Positions 11,562 through 23,051 of a DNA stretch of 64,000 nucleotides are shown here, in pieces. The notes below the pieces were generated by a model, which saw nothing but the letters and a program-made list of their open reading frames with translations, was not told the DNA's origin and did no database searches. Position 1 is the stretch's first letter; each line of letters opens with the position of its first letter. Source of the stretch: Apostichopus japonicus (lineage: Eukaryota; Echinodermata; Holothuroidea; Aspidochirotida; Stichopodidae); contig NC_092568.1 of NCBI RefSeq assembly GCF_037975245.1, forward strand, positions 32,894,501-32,958,500, in the 5' to 3' direction. The translations under genes were made by a program, and so were the position numbers.

Positions 11562-11656
11562 TGTGAGAGGCTGACTTCGGTCAGCTTGCGGCTTTGATAA
11601 GCCAATCAGGCTTCTTCGCGAGTTCCTGCTTGCATGAGGATCTAATATACATATAG
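11562..11656 (+). repeat. SINE 3' domain, second copy of the family at 39114
   Basis: Shares with 39114-39366 the block running GAGRCTGACTTNGGTCAGC, TTGCGGCTTTGATAAGCC, GGCTTCTTCGCGAGTTCCTG and AGGAGGATCTAATATACATA. No tRNA-like head is visible upstream, so it is headless or has another head. Internal hairpin AAGCC-AATCA-GGCTT. Confidence 0.7.
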
Positions 11657-12424
11657 CTGAGTTCAACTTTTAATAACCTTTATGCGTGAACAGAAATTAT
11701 TGTTGGTTAACACATACGGTTATTATAGCACATTTAGGGTATGATGACATCACTCGAAGAATCGCGATAAACACTGAGAAATAGAGACATGTAAGATACT
11801 AGGCTAAAGTAAATCTAGTTTAGCATAATCGCGGTGTAGAGAGGCCGACAAGAGAAGAAAATCAATTGCTTTACTCAATTTTCTAATAAAATAAGATATT
11901 TGACGAGAAAAGAACTTGATCCCGCTATGAGATAATACGCAAAATACACATAACCTGCTGCGGTATATGTAACTGGAAATTGCAACATCCGAAACCCAAG
12001 AATTATGCAAAGCATGATGCTGTTAACAAGTATGGACGTGACCAAAACCAACTGTTGAAATGAGAAATATATGTAGTCAAAAACCGAGTGTGAAAGTGTA
12101 GACAATGAGTTACCGGCATTCATTGTAAGTAAGACCGAAAATGGTTCCCTCGTTTATATCCTGGTTTCTTGTTGTATTGGCGTGGATTGTTCTTGGAGGG
12201 GGGGGGCGGTAGGGATCCCTCCACTTTTAATAGGAGGATCTTCATGTTCCCCTCTTAGTAGGGGTTATTGGGCCAACCCACCCCTCCCCTTCCCCTCCCC
12301 TTCCCATCCCCTCCCAACCACTTATTTATGCGGTTTGAAGCTCCCTTTTGAGCGTCGATTGTTTCTCAAATTAGCTCTCAGAGCCCTCAATATTTACCCG
12401 TATACTCGTGACAAAGGGTTTTAA
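11657..12424. other. Gene-less stretch with G- and C-rich tracts
   Basis: Poly-G near 12198 and a C-rich block 12279-12320. Short frames on both strands lack recognisable domains. Confidence 0.35.
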
Positions 12425-13475
12425 ACGTATACTGGTACTCATACTGTTGTACTCTTACTGTTGTACTAATACTGTTGCACTCATACTGCTATACTCATAC
12501 TGTTGTACTTATATACTGTTGAACTCATACTGTTGTATTCATACTGGTGTACGTATACTGTTGAACTAATATTGTTGTACTCATACTGTTGTAATCATGC
12601 TGTTGTACTCAATGTGGTACTCATACTGTGGTCCTCATACTGTGGTACTCATAATGTGGTACTCATAATGTGATACTCATACTGCTACACTCATACTGTT
12701 GTACTCGTACTGTTGTACTCATACTGTTGTACTCATACTGCTGTACTCATACTGTTGTACTCATATACTGTTGAACTCATACTGTTGTACTCATACTGTT
12801 GTACGTATACTGTTGAACTAATACTGTTGAACTAATATTGTTGTACTCATACTGTTGTAATCATGCTGTTGTACTCAATGTGGTACTCATACTGTGGTCC
12901 TCATACTGTGGTACTCATAATGTGGTACTCATAATGTGATACTCATACTGCTACACTCATACTGTTGTACTCGTACTGTTGTACTCATACTGTTGTACTC
13001 ATACTGTTGTACTCATACTGTTGTATTCATAGTACTCATACTGTTGTACTCATACTGTTGTACTCATACTGTTGTAATCATGCTGTTGTACTCAATGTGG
13101 TACTCATACTGTGGTCCTCACACTGTGGTCCTCATAATGTGATACTCATACTGTGGTACTCATACTGCTACACTCATACTGTTGTACTCGTACTGTTGTA
13201 CTCATACTGTTGTACTCATACTGTTGTACTCATACTGTTGTACTCATACTGCTGTACTCATACTGTTGTACTCATAATGTGGTACTCATACTGTGGTACT
13301 CATACTGCTACACTCATACTGTTGTACTCATACTGTTGTACTCATACTGCTGTACTCATACTGTTGTACTCATAATGTGGTACTCATACTGTGGTACTCA
13401 TACTGCTACACTCATACTGTTGTACTCGTACTGTTGTATTCATACTGTTTTACTCATACTGGTGTACTGGTCCCT
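12425..13475. repeat. 14-bp minisatellite with higher-order structure
   Basis: About 75 tandem variants of a 14-bp unit, TACTGTTGTACTCA. Variants (CTGTGG, AATGTGG, CTGCTACA, GTAATCATGC) recur in blocks: one block repeats at 12591 and 12857 (266 bp = 19 units) and again near 13074; another repeats at 13271 and 13369 (98 bp = 7 units). Since 14 is not a multiple of three, the long frames across it are artefacts. Confidence 0.95.
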
Positions 13476-13600
13476 ATACTTATATACTGACGATGTAGAC
13501 CTATGCTAAAGGAAAGGACAGATACCGGAGATTGGCCCTAAAAGGCAGAAAATGAGGAGTGGGTTCGCGGAAGAGGGGATGGGAGGATGGGGGTAATAGT

Positions 13601-13905
13601 TTAGTTTAGTTTAGTAGAAAAAAGGATCAGGAGGGACACTTAAGTCCCCATCAAGGACCCTATAGAGAGAGAGAGAGAAAACAAAAACTGAAGACACAAA
13701 CACTCAGACCCGATTACAATGCTTAAAGTGCTTGTCCAAAGCATTCTTAAACCCATTGACACTACTTGCAAGTACAACTTTCTCAGGCAAACCGTTCCAC
13801 TCATTCACAACCCTATTAGAAAAAAGTTATGCCGAATATTAATCCTTCTATGTGACTTTTGGAGTTGAAGACAATGACCTCTGGTACAACTACTGTTAGC
13901 AATAC
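13601..13905 (-). mobile_element. LINE 3' end, severely 5'-truncated
   Basis: Closely similar to the 3' part of the copy at 17830-18490. Its minus-strand 3' end carries a short (TAAAC)n-like tail, seen on the plus strand as TTTAGTTTAGTTTAG. Ends at a stray piece of the 14-bp minisatellite (13901-13930). Confidence 0.7.
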
Positions 13906-13930
13906 TGTTGCACTCATACTGTTGTACTCA
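13901..13930. repeat. Stray units of the 14-bp minisatellite
   Basis: About two units (ACTGTTGCACTCAT, ACTGTTGTACTCAT) 430 bp beyond the main array, flanked on both sides by copies of ACAATGACCTCTGGTAC from the LINE. Confidence 0.75.
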
Positions 13931-13935
13931 TATAT

Positions 13936-14590
13936 GAGCACAACAATGACCTCTGGTACGACTACTTAATGGAACAGTTCAGAGCAGAGGTACATTTGTA
14001 TTGGAAAACGCTCTATGAAGAGACTTAGTTTGGTCCTAGCTTTTCTCAATTTAAAACGTGAATTTCGTTCTAATGACATAAGTGGTAATATGGAAACATG
14101 TTAATGCCATCGCTCAAGGTCATATTTATCTATTATACTTCCGCAGACTTTATTCTTAGGAGATCGACAGCGATTATTAGAAGTGACACGGCACGGATCT
14201 TGTAAATACAATGCGACGCACACTATTCTTTGTAGGTTGGATTGACGTATATAAAACGACCACAGTAGACAATGCCACTAACTTATGAATTTAGTTAGAT
14301 AACAAGGAGAAAGAAAGAAACCGTTATTCCAGAAAGGTGTTTAATGTTTATACGTCGCTATAGGGCGCAGTTAGTTTGTTCTCTAAATAAGCTATCCTTA
14401 AATGGCCTAGCCTCATAAAGAATGGCTTTGTTTACTTGGCAGGATTTTGAGAATCCGGCTTAAGTTGTTTCCCCCGATTCGACAGTAATAAAACCAATGA
14501 AGGCAACTCACATATTTCCTTCTTCCTTTGTATACTAAAGTAGGAATACGCATATACATTATTTTGGTATACCTACCTCGTATACCAGTT
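13936..14590. other. Gene-less stretch
   Basis: LINE-derived sequence to about 13985, then unassigned AT-rich DNA up to the left end of the P-like element. Confidence 0.35.
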
Positions 14591-16366
14591 TTAAAGATGA
14601 ACGATAGTGATTTTTCACCATCGACGAAAAAATACGATTTTATTCAAGAGTATTCTAGTTGGTTTCCATTTTACACATGTGAAAATTCAAGTTAATCCGA
14701 TGTTGGGAAAGGCTTAAAAAAAATTCCTAAACTCGTTGATTTTTTAAACAAAAAATGGGCTTTTCGCGAAAAGCGATATGATGATCACGTGATCTACAGT
14801 GACATGTGACGTCATTATGATGATAACAACGTGAGTGTACTTCAGCAGTGTGCACTTAGTGTGTAAGTTTAGTTGCAACCTACTCTATATTGGACTCGAC
14901 AAACAACGTAAACCACTAGCAAAATCCAAGAAATTGCGTTGTAGGGGGATGCAACAGAACGAATGTGGACTCTACAATAAGTTTTTTTCAATTTTCCAAG
15001 CGGAAAAAGTAGTGAGAGATATCGGAAACTCTGGATACGATTTGTGAGGAGAACCAGGAAAGACTTCATCGCACCAGGAGTTTCTCATGGCAAGAATGTG
15101 AAAGTTTGTTCTGCCCACTTCACAGAAGATGATTCTCGGGCCCAATTGAAATTTGCGTGTGGCAAGGTCACTAAAGTAATAAAAGTTTGAAAGATTGATG
15201 CTTTTATGCCGCATTATTTATATATATCCCGATAAATGCAACAGTAAGTGTTGGAACTGGAAGACATGTCAGACGTGAACAACCTAATGACTATGTGAGG
15301 AGGGAATCCACGTGCAAATTTCAATTGGGGCATGGACGTCGCTTAGGCAGAGTTTTTGGGGGCAGAGATGTGTTCATACCCTCCAAACCACTTTAAATGT
15401 AATACGAATAGGAAATGTGTGAGCGAAACAAAACATCGGTTAAGTATTACTTACGGTAGCGCACACTGTCACTTATGTTTGCACAGTGTGAAAGTACCGT
15501 TTGCGGACCTACGTGAAGTTGGGCTAGAATACGATTTCTCCTGAAGCCCAAACCACGAGGCATGCATGTGAATAAACGCAATAGGCATTGCATGTAGTGA
15601 GAAAATTGTTCGAGCTAGACTAACAACTCGATTGAGTTCAAATGCGGTTGTATTTCAAGCTCAATGAAACCTTTCTGTTGGATTTAATGACGCACGGAAC
15701 AAGGAACGTTTATGTTTTACAGTAGGCCTAGTGCATACAAGCGAATCTACTTTGTTTAGAACTTTGGATTTTCTTTCGGATGTTATACTAATCTACGTTT
15801 GAGACTATCATCACTATTGTTATTGTGCCAGTTTGACTGGTAAGTGAGCACATTCATACATCACTCTGTATAAAAGCCGCCAAAAACGTGATCTTGAGAT
15901 TTACGTTACTTTGGGTCAGCTTGCGAGTTACCTCTTCAGATATTGGGAAATCGTTGCGAAATCGCCGCAAATTTCGTAAAAAAAAACTTGTAAACACGTG
16001 GTGAAGAAATCAAGAAACACTATGATATTCATTATCTATTTATGTCTTGAACATTACGCCGGAAAATAACAGTTATGCTGACACGAAATGCACGCACAGC
16101 TCCGTACTGAACAGTTCACAACAGAAAAGATCATCACAGTGACGTCATTCACTGACCTGAGGGCTGTTCAAGGTCGTTGCAGTGTTTGAAAATTCCTAAA
16201 TTACGGAGGCGAAAAAACGATGTTTTAATTCCCTTTTTTATAACTTTCCGGTGTGCTATTTGGAAAATTAAAAAAATATGTTGATTGGTAACATATAAAC
16301 TACATAATATATGAAAATGAGAGATTTTTTTTCTGTCACTATCGTTCTACTTTAAAACACTTTAAT
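14591..16366 (+). mobile_element. P-like DNA transposon remnant with THAP-domain fossil
   Basis: Ends are inverted copies: left GTTTTAAAGATGAACGATAG then TGA (14590-14612), right, read on the minus strand, GTTTTAAAGTAGAACGATAG then TGA. A THAP DNA-binding domain, the N-terminal module of P-type transposases, lies inside at 14932-15190. No catalytic part was recognised and no target duplication found, so outer limits are approximate. Confidence 0.6.
14932..15190 (+). pseudogene. THAP zinc-finger domain, frameshifted (probable transposase N-terminus)
   Basis: First frame: NCVVGGCNRTNVDSTISFFQ-FSKRKK then a TAG at 15010. After a one-base shift, the next frame reads RYRKLWIRFVRRTRKDF, then NVKVCSAHFTEDDSRAQL to a TGA at 15188. 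Together these give the C2CH layout of a THAP finger (CxxxxC ... W ... CSAHF). The shift between W-containing and C-terminal parts means no intact product. THAP domains occur in host proteins and in P-element transposases; the flanking inverted repeats favour the latter. Confidence 0.7.
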
Positions 16367-16602
16367 GAAAGCAAAAAATTACGGAAGCTTTAAAGTGCCA
16401 TCAACATAAGAAAAACTTTGCCCCAGAAGTTGACATTTTTCAGTAAATTGTTTAGATAACAAGATAATATCTTATCAAAAATCAGAAAAATGTTGGATTG
16501 CTTCGTTGCTTTAACTGAGCAATTGAACAATTTTCTGCAAAATGTTTAACTGACAACTCAGTATCGTATGTCGTCAATTCAACATTTTTCTGCAAAATTT
16601 CA
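16367..16602. other. Repeat-like AT-rich stretch
   Basis: Contains recurring ATTTTTCTGCAAAA motifs; similar motifs (CAACATTTTTCAGCAAAA) recur at 63000-63260, suggesting an unnamed repeat family. Confidence 0.4.
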
Positions 16603-16650
16603 AATTGTTCACTTCATTCCAACTGAGCATTTGGAATGAAGTGAACAATT
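16603..16650. repeat. Perfect 20-bp inverted repeat with 8-base loop
   Basis: Arms AATTGTTCACTTCATTCCAA and its exact reverse complement, loop CTGAGCAT. It ends a few bases before the U2-like pseudogene. Confidence 0.9.
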
Positions 16651-16653
16651 GAA

Positions 16654-16745
16654 CAGGGCCTTTTTTGGCCAAGATCATGTGTAGTATCTGTTCTTTTCAG
16701 CTTTACGGCCAATACAGCATCCCTCTAAAGAGAACACAAAACCCA
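16654..16745 (+). pseudogene. U2 snRNA-like pseudogene
   Basis: GGCCTTTTTTGGCCAAGATC followed by ATGTGTAGTATCTGTTCTT and TTCAGCTTTA follows U2 snRNA from stem-loop I through the branch-point-binding segment to about nucleotide 60, then loses similarity. Unlike the SINE copies it continues the U2-like order past GTTC. Confidence 0.6.
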
Positions 16746-16879
16746 ACCATCACCTTTTGCGTATCATGACAGATCTTTGTGAAGAACAACTCCCCCAAAA
16801 AAGCTAAGAATAATCTCACTTCTTTTTGTAAGATATCGGTGCCTTTGAGCTCTCGTTTTGTAAACCTGTGGTGTCATAT

Positions 16880-16905
16880 CAGGGAGTTGTTATAACAACT
16901 CCCTG
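16880..16905. mobile_element. Palindromic micro-insertion, perfect 26-bp palindrome with 7-bp target duplication
   Basis: Arms CAGGGAGTTGTTA and TAACAACTCCCTG with no loop. Flanked by GTCATAT at 16873-16879 and 16906-16912. Confidence 0.9.
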
Positions 16906-16912
16906 GTCATAT

Positions 16913-17829
16913 AGTGCCGCTATACGTTCTGAAACCTTTTTATTTATTTATTTGGTTTACTCCATTTCAGAAAATAAACATTGTAGTAAAATACAGAAAA
17001 GCATAAAAACATGAAGCACATGTGGCTCAACGATGTCATATTTAGACTTGATCAAGTCGCCAGGCTTGTGTGCAAGTGAAGAAATATTAAATATGTAATA
17101 ACTTCCATGTGGAATAAGAACTTTTTTTTAAATTTTCTTTCTAAGCTGTTTTGGGGTAGTATAGTTCATTACTGGTATCTAAATCACTTAGACCAATACT
17201 GATGTATAAGTTTGGGTGTGTTGTGTATATCGTTATGTGTATTAAGTAAAAAGTGAATTTAAACAGAATAAGCTCTGAATGGAAGAGTGTTACCTTCGAA
17301 GGCCGTTGAGGGTCACACTGAAAGAATACAGGCATGAAAATAATACTTTAATAGAGGGCCTCCTCGTATATAGCGCCTGCAAACACTTTCTAATAACACA
17401 AAGCAGGTTTATTTTGCCAGTGTACTGTAACAATGAACGACTCAGCATACTAAAGGACACCATTTACCTCAAACCAAGCAGTAAATGGTGTATGGACAAA
17501 TATTGGAAGAGAGTGAAAGAAATAATGGTCTAGTTAATGCTGTCAATAGATAAATCAGCCAGAGTAAGCTAATATGGTGCTTGTAAAATATTGTGTCCAC
17601 AAAAGATTCCTTGCCGAAGTAGCGGCCGAAGAAGATCGAGCGAGAAATACAAAATAAGACAAAGATTTTCATGGGAAAGTTAGGGGGGGGGGGATGGAAG
17701 TGGTTGGTGTAGGGAGTGTGGACGGTAAGGTAAAGTCCTGCGGAACACTGTAAGACGAAGCCACTTCGGATACTCTACTTTTGGTCTTACAATTTGAAGA
17801 CTGATGTTTAGGCATATTAAGCCTAAGAG
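16913..17829. other. Gene-less stretch
   Basis: TTTATTTATTTATTTGG near 16940 with a CAGAAAATAAA segment may be a LINE 3' end on the minus strand. A poly-G run lies near 17682. The frame at 17279-17533 has no recognisable domain. Confidence 0.35.
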
Positions 17830-18490
17830 GTTTAGTAGAAATTTAGTTTAGTAGAAAAAAAAAGATCAGGAGGACACTCAAGTCCCTATCAAGGACCCTA
17901 TAGGGGAGAAAAAAACTGAAGACACAAACACTCAGACCCGATTACAATGTTAAAAGTGCTTGTCCAAAGCATTCTTGAACCCATTCACACTATCCTTGCA
18001 AGTACAACTCTCCCAGGCAAACCATTCCACTCATTCACAACCCTATTAGAAAAAAATTATGCCGAATATTAATCCTACTCTGTGGCTTTTGGAGTTTAAG
18101 ACAATGACCTCTGGTACAACTAATATTAGCAAACATGAAAAAGTCAGTGCAGGATAAATTGTCAAAACCATACACAATCTTGAAAACCTGAATCACGTCA
18201 CCACGTAACCTCCTAAGCTCCAGTGTAGGGACAGTTGTAACCGTCTATATTAAGGAACACTCTTTAAGGAACTAATCATCCTAGTAGCCCTCCTCTAGAC
18301 CTTTTTGAGTACTTCCTCATCCTTAGCAAAATAAAGGTTCCAAGCCTGCACAGCATACTCCAGATGAGGCCTAACCGACTGCTTATAAAGCCTAACTTTC
18401 CTCTTTCAGAAAACTGGAGTTCCTCTTGATCATACCTAAAAACCTATGACCGCCGTTAGCAGCTTCAAGACAATGTTTAGAAGGTGCCCA
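17830..18490 (-). mobile_element. LINE 3' end with reverse-transcriptase C-terminal region
   Basis: Minus strand reads KVRLYKQSVRPHLEYAVQAW, then segments like EEVLKKVQRRATRMI, LRRLRGDVIQVFKIV and RGHCLKLQKP, the conserved C-terminal part of LINE reverse transcriptases. It is 5'-truncated near 18490 and ends at the same TTTAGTTTAG tail as the copy at 13601. Stops and shifts make it inactive. Confidence 0.8.
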
Positions 18491-18592
18491 AGGAACTCGC
18501 TATGTTATTCCGACTTATCAACGTGTCCCGTTTATACATAGAATTAGTAATTACCAGACTTTTGACGCTTATCGCTTTTTACATTCTCTAGT

Positions 18593-18623
18593 CGGGGAGT
18601 TTCTATGGAATAACAACTCCCTG
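18593..18623. mobile_element. Palindromic micro-insertion, diverged, with 7-bp target duplication
   Basis: Starts CGGGGAGTTTC, ends AACAACTCCCTG; 31 bp. Flanked by perfect CTCTAGT repeats (18586-18592 and 18624-18630). Confidence 0.82.
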
Positions 18624-18630
18624 CTCTAGT

Positions 18631-19744
18631 GTAATTCATGAATCCATGATTATATAATACTGTAGTGTTCGAACTTAGCCACCACAGTAATATACCACGT
18701 CCAGTTTATTGAAGAAAGTTTGTGATGTGACTTTGTATCGGCCAGTGTTTTGTCGCACAAGACTCATTTGCATAAAGTCAGTTGATGGTAAAGCTTGCCT
18801 CTACACTCTATATGACGAGACATCTATTAAAACCTGTTAGTTACGCAACACCGACGCAATCATAACAGGATTGCGTACCATAACTTCAAATTATATGTTC
18901 CATTCAGTCTCGGTATATGCCTGCATAATAGTCAGTGTTGTAAAATGGAAATATAATTCTACAATAACTCTACCTGTCTATAGGCTATATACCGAACCTG
19001 TCGGCTTGGACCACGTTACCATGGCAGCATTTTTGCACCTGTTCTTTATTTTGGTTATAGACTCGTATAGGATATACCACCATGGATATTTTCTAGAACT
19101 ATATCATGTGTGGATGTTTCCTTGAGATGCATGACCACGTGACTACTATCGGGATGATCGTAGTCTTCACACAGCCCGGATTCTGATCAAAGCAAAACAC
19201 GTTGAAAGACAAAAATATCTTTTTCAAAAATTGATCAGGACTTTATATCGATATGACTTAACTATGAGAGAAGAGGCGAGACATTACTATACCTGCAGGG
19301 TGAGGGGGGGGGGGGGTTTCAAAAAAGGACCACAAGAATAAAAGAGGTGGCTCCTTGCATAAACCGTGCTGCCAAATCATCTTTGGCAGAACGTTCATGT
19401 GCATGTTTTAAGAACAAGCATGTAATAATATGAAATAATCAAGAAAAGTGTTGGCTGAAGATATAAATATGCGTGCACAGTCTATTTAGGGGGCCAAGAA
19501 AAAGGAAATTAAAAGGTCTCTAGATGGTATATCACCATAAGTTTTATTTGCCGCTCGCAACTTTGAAAGAAGACTTTGCTGTACATAGTTTAACATGATG
19601 TTCAGAATCTCGCTTCTTGGTATTTTCACTAAGATCATGTTATCACACCTGTGCAAACAGTACACAGAATAGATCGCTCGCCGACCTTGAACCTGTTAAT
19701 ATGTGAACTATCTATATTTATCTATCTACTATCTATACACATCT
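18631..19744. other. Gene-less stretch
   Basis: AT-rich, with a poly-G run near 19302-19317 and CTAT repeats near 19709-19736. No exon recognised. Confidence 0.35.
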
Positions 19745-19920
19745 GACGTCACACCGTCACATGATCATACGGTTACAGTCTCGGTGTAAAGGGACTGGGG
19801 GAAGTGGAAGGGGGACTGGGGAGGGTAAAGGGAGGGGGGAGGGAAAGAGTGGATAACCTTGTTTTGTCTTCGTGTCCAGACACTATAGCTAGGGTGTCTT
19901 TTCTTAAAAGTGTAACATCA
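19745..19920 (+). repeat. Headless or diverged copy of the U2-SINE body
   Basis: Order matches the body of the copies at 20802 and 59631: CACATGATCATACGG, CAGTCTCGGTGTAAAGGGAC, AGAGTGGATAACC, GTCTTCGTGTCCAG and a terminal TTTTCTTAAAA. A G-rich insertion splits it. No U2 head is visible upstream. Confidence 0.5.
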
Positions 19921-20801
19921 TAGTTAGTCTTCATTTGATAATTTACCGTATTGCTATAGCCTCTTGGAAGAGGCAGTGGGGATTTGTTTTTCAATAAAGG
20001 TTTTAGTACTATATATAAAAGGAATAAAGCAAACTATGGTTGTCTAGTTTGTATTGTATCATGGTTTCTTAATCCCGGTTCTTAAGGGGGTGAAATATTT
20101 CCGTTATAAAACGTTAACAGATTCTATCATAGTTGAGTTACTCATAGCGGCCTATAGAAAACTAAATGGCTTCTCCTTCTTAAAGTGACCGCCATTACCT
20201 CTTGTATTATTTGATTAATTGATTAAGTGAAATATGGCTCAAATTTAATTGGATTATGGAGTGATGTTGACCTGGAATATACACCTAGCGGATCCATGCA
20301 TTCTCAACCAACGTTCTTTAAATCATGCAGCATATATGCTGTGAGAGAACCACAAGGTTCTGTGAAGTTGGATCCGGGGCACCAGGGAGCGCCTGCCCAT
20401 GTTCCCTTTTTATTGGGTCAATAACCTGAAAATTACCGTTTTCCTTTTCCAAAACTAACAAGTCTCCCTTTCTGTCAATGAAACTTGCAACCTTTTTCCA
20501 TTTGTGGTGAGTAATTAATCATGTTAAAAAAAAGTGCTCTCAAAATGTACCTACAAGTGCAATTTTGTTAAATATTAAATTCAGAAGTGAAAATAACTAA
20601 ACCTCTTAATTTATTTGTGTAGGTTGATCACAATAACATGCCACGACATCCTGTGCACTTAGTTATAAATTAATTTCGCTTTCCAACGTGCAATGAAGTT
20701 ACGGCCCACCAGTAAAATACAAACGTATACTGGTAACTTCTCTGAAGTTGCCTACTTACCTATATGTGTGTGTGTGGATGTGTGTGAGATCATTGTATGA
20801 T

Positions 20802-20983
20802 CGTTTCTCGGCCTAAGTTGGCTAAGATCATTTGTAGTATCTGTTCCCTTGCGAGGGGAATGGTGATGCACACCCGACGATGATCACACAGTCCCGATGC
20901 AAGGGGACTGGGGTTGAGAGCGGATCGGTCGTTCGGTTTTCGTGCCCAGGTTCATTCCTGGGCGACTTTTTCTTAAAAAGTAT
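20802..20983 (+). mobile_element. U2 snRNA-headed SINE, copy 1
   Basis: Head CGTTTCTCGGCC-TAAG-TTGGCTAAGATC then ATTTGTAGTATCTGTTC matches U2 snRNA 5' nucleotides. It is followed by CCTTGCGAGGGGAATGG, GGTGATGCACACC and a body ending in the hairpin GCCCAGG-TTCATT-CCTGGGC and TTTTTCTTAAAAA. Flanked by CATTGTATGAT (20791-20801) and CATTGTGTGAT (20984-20994), an 11-bp target duplication with one mismatch. Confidence 0.85.
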
Positions 20984-20994
20984 CATTGTGTGAT

Positions 20995-23043
20995 ATGGAT
21001 TGCTCCTCTCATCTCACAAATTGATTACTGCAGGCAGTGGAATAATAGTCATACGCCGAGGACAAACTTATTTTTTTTTTTGAAGCTTTCATGTAACTTT
21101 TGTGGTTTGCCCCTTCAGATGGAAGTAACACATCGCAGTGCTCACTGAAGTTCGCCCCCAACCCCCTGAGGTATAACCCAATTCTGCAGCCTCTGTTAAA
21201 TTCCGTGCTACCCCTCCCCAACCCCCCTCATGTATAACCCAATTCTGCAGCCTCTGTTGAAGTTTCGATTACATTAAAAACTTGAGTCACTACAGCTTTT
21301 TTTTTGGTGTTACATTTATATGCACCTGTGAGTTTTTCCTAGTAAGACGTTATAGATTCTGCTCCATTAAGTTCTCAAACTATACGGTAACGGACGCTCT
21401 CTTGTCAATGGTGTAGTCAGTCACGCCGTATGCCTAATTATTGGTGAATAACATCCGTGTTGCATACAAGAAATTAGCCATTGAGGTAATAACATTTAGT
21501 TATAAGTCAATAGTTTATGCTAACTAAGGGGTATCACTGTGTATGCTAATTTGTGTGTAGGAGTAATTAACTTGACATTAACCTATCCTGTAGAAATACC
21601 TACATCGGTATAATCGGTTCATGGAATAGGTTTCCGAAATGGAATAGGTTTAGAAAAACACAAAAGATTAACAGCGCCACCATTTAGTTAGACACGCTTT
21701 ATTCGTCATCCAATTAATTTGCGATGTCATTTCCGTATAGTTCATAAAGTGGACGATCATCTATTTTTCTTTTTCTTATTTCCTTTTCATCTCTCTCTCC
21801 TCCCTCTCCCACTCACTCGTTCATTTTTGTCTGGTTGGTTTCATTTCTGCATTTTTAATGGTTATCATAATTATAACGTCTACACAAAATAACTCTCTGT
21901 TACAATAAAATACCTCATAAACAAATATAACAAACGGCATACATCCGACAGCTTTCCTTTTCATCCTGGTGATCTACTGACTGAGAGATGACCCGCTCTT
22001 ACCCTCTCCACACCCCCCCCCCCTCCATTCGTATTAAGGAACTGGAATCGTTAATACAAAATATGCTTAAAATCTGACGTAATGCGAATGGAATTCAAAT
22101 AGGCCGACATGTCATTGGCAGTTCTCTTTCTTTCTGACCGAGGTCCATCCACCCACGTCTTCCTAATTTTCTTTCCTAATTATGACCCTTTCAGAAAACG
22201 AACAACTTCCTAGAATATCCACCGACAGGATACATAGAGCTATTGAATTAAGCATCCCCAACTTAAGTTTGAAGTGGATTTCGTTCAAAGCGAAAGTCCG
22301 CTCTTTTCAAGCCAAGTGCGAGTGTTTACACAAGTCAGTGCAATTTAGTTGTGATTGCCACCTTTCAAAGAAATTAATCACAAAACATTTGTCCGGTTCT
22401 TTCAGAATTTCTGGAAACATCAAAGTATCGGAAATAGGCCTATGCATGAATAGTGGTTTCTTGTTAATTTCAATAACATTGAGACTGTCCTGTCTGCAGT
22501 TCTTCTTCGGTGCGTAAATAAAAGGAAAATTGCGACAAGATGTTCGTGCATGAAAGTATGCATCCTGTTTTATATATATATTTCGTGTACCTATATATGC
22601 ATACAGTTGTTAATTTATATCGTTGTATCGCCTATAGATCTTGACAGATGTAGAGGTCCAGAGCTGTGTGTGTGTTGTGTGTGCGTGGAGTGGTGGGGGG
22701 GGGGGGTAGGGGGACACAGTGATATTTATATTAAAGTCAATAAGATCAAAGGTCAATAAATACAACCAAATATATTAATGTCAATAATGGAATTGTATAA
22801 GACGTGTAAAAAAGTAAACTAACAAATTTCTTTCCCTAAGAGAGAATAAACATATTCACACCAGTGTTACAATGAATTGTGTATTCATCAGTAGTACGAA
22901 ACGTTGTTATGAAGAAAAAAAGAGTTGGAAGAAGGGTGGGTGAGGGGGTTGATGAGGGGTGGGTGCAGAGGCATATGTGATGGGTGGGTGAAGAAGAGGT
23001 CGGTTGTGAATAAAATGTTTAAACTGCTGTCACTTTTAGGACT
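20995..23043. other. Gene-less stretch
   Basis: Contains a 61-bp direct duplication (21147-21270), CT-rich tracts near 21785-21815 and a poly-G run near 22695. The frame at 22182-22517 has no recognisable domain and is not called. Confidence 0.35.
21147..21270. repeat. 61-bp tandem duplication
   Basis: GTATAACCCAATTCTGCAGC followed by CTCTGTT occurs at 21171 and 21232, each preceded by a CCCCAACCCCC-type block. Confidence 0.85.
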
Positions 23044-23051
23044 GTAGTCGA

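Noticed and set aside
12936-13509. Long overlapping plus-strand frames with YSYCCTHT-like repeats
   Set aside because: They arise from the 14-bp minisatellite, which stays open in all three frames; no start context, splice sites or domain.
22182-22517. 111-codon plus-strand frame
   Set aside because: No recognisable domain, no splice or promoter context, single isolated frame.
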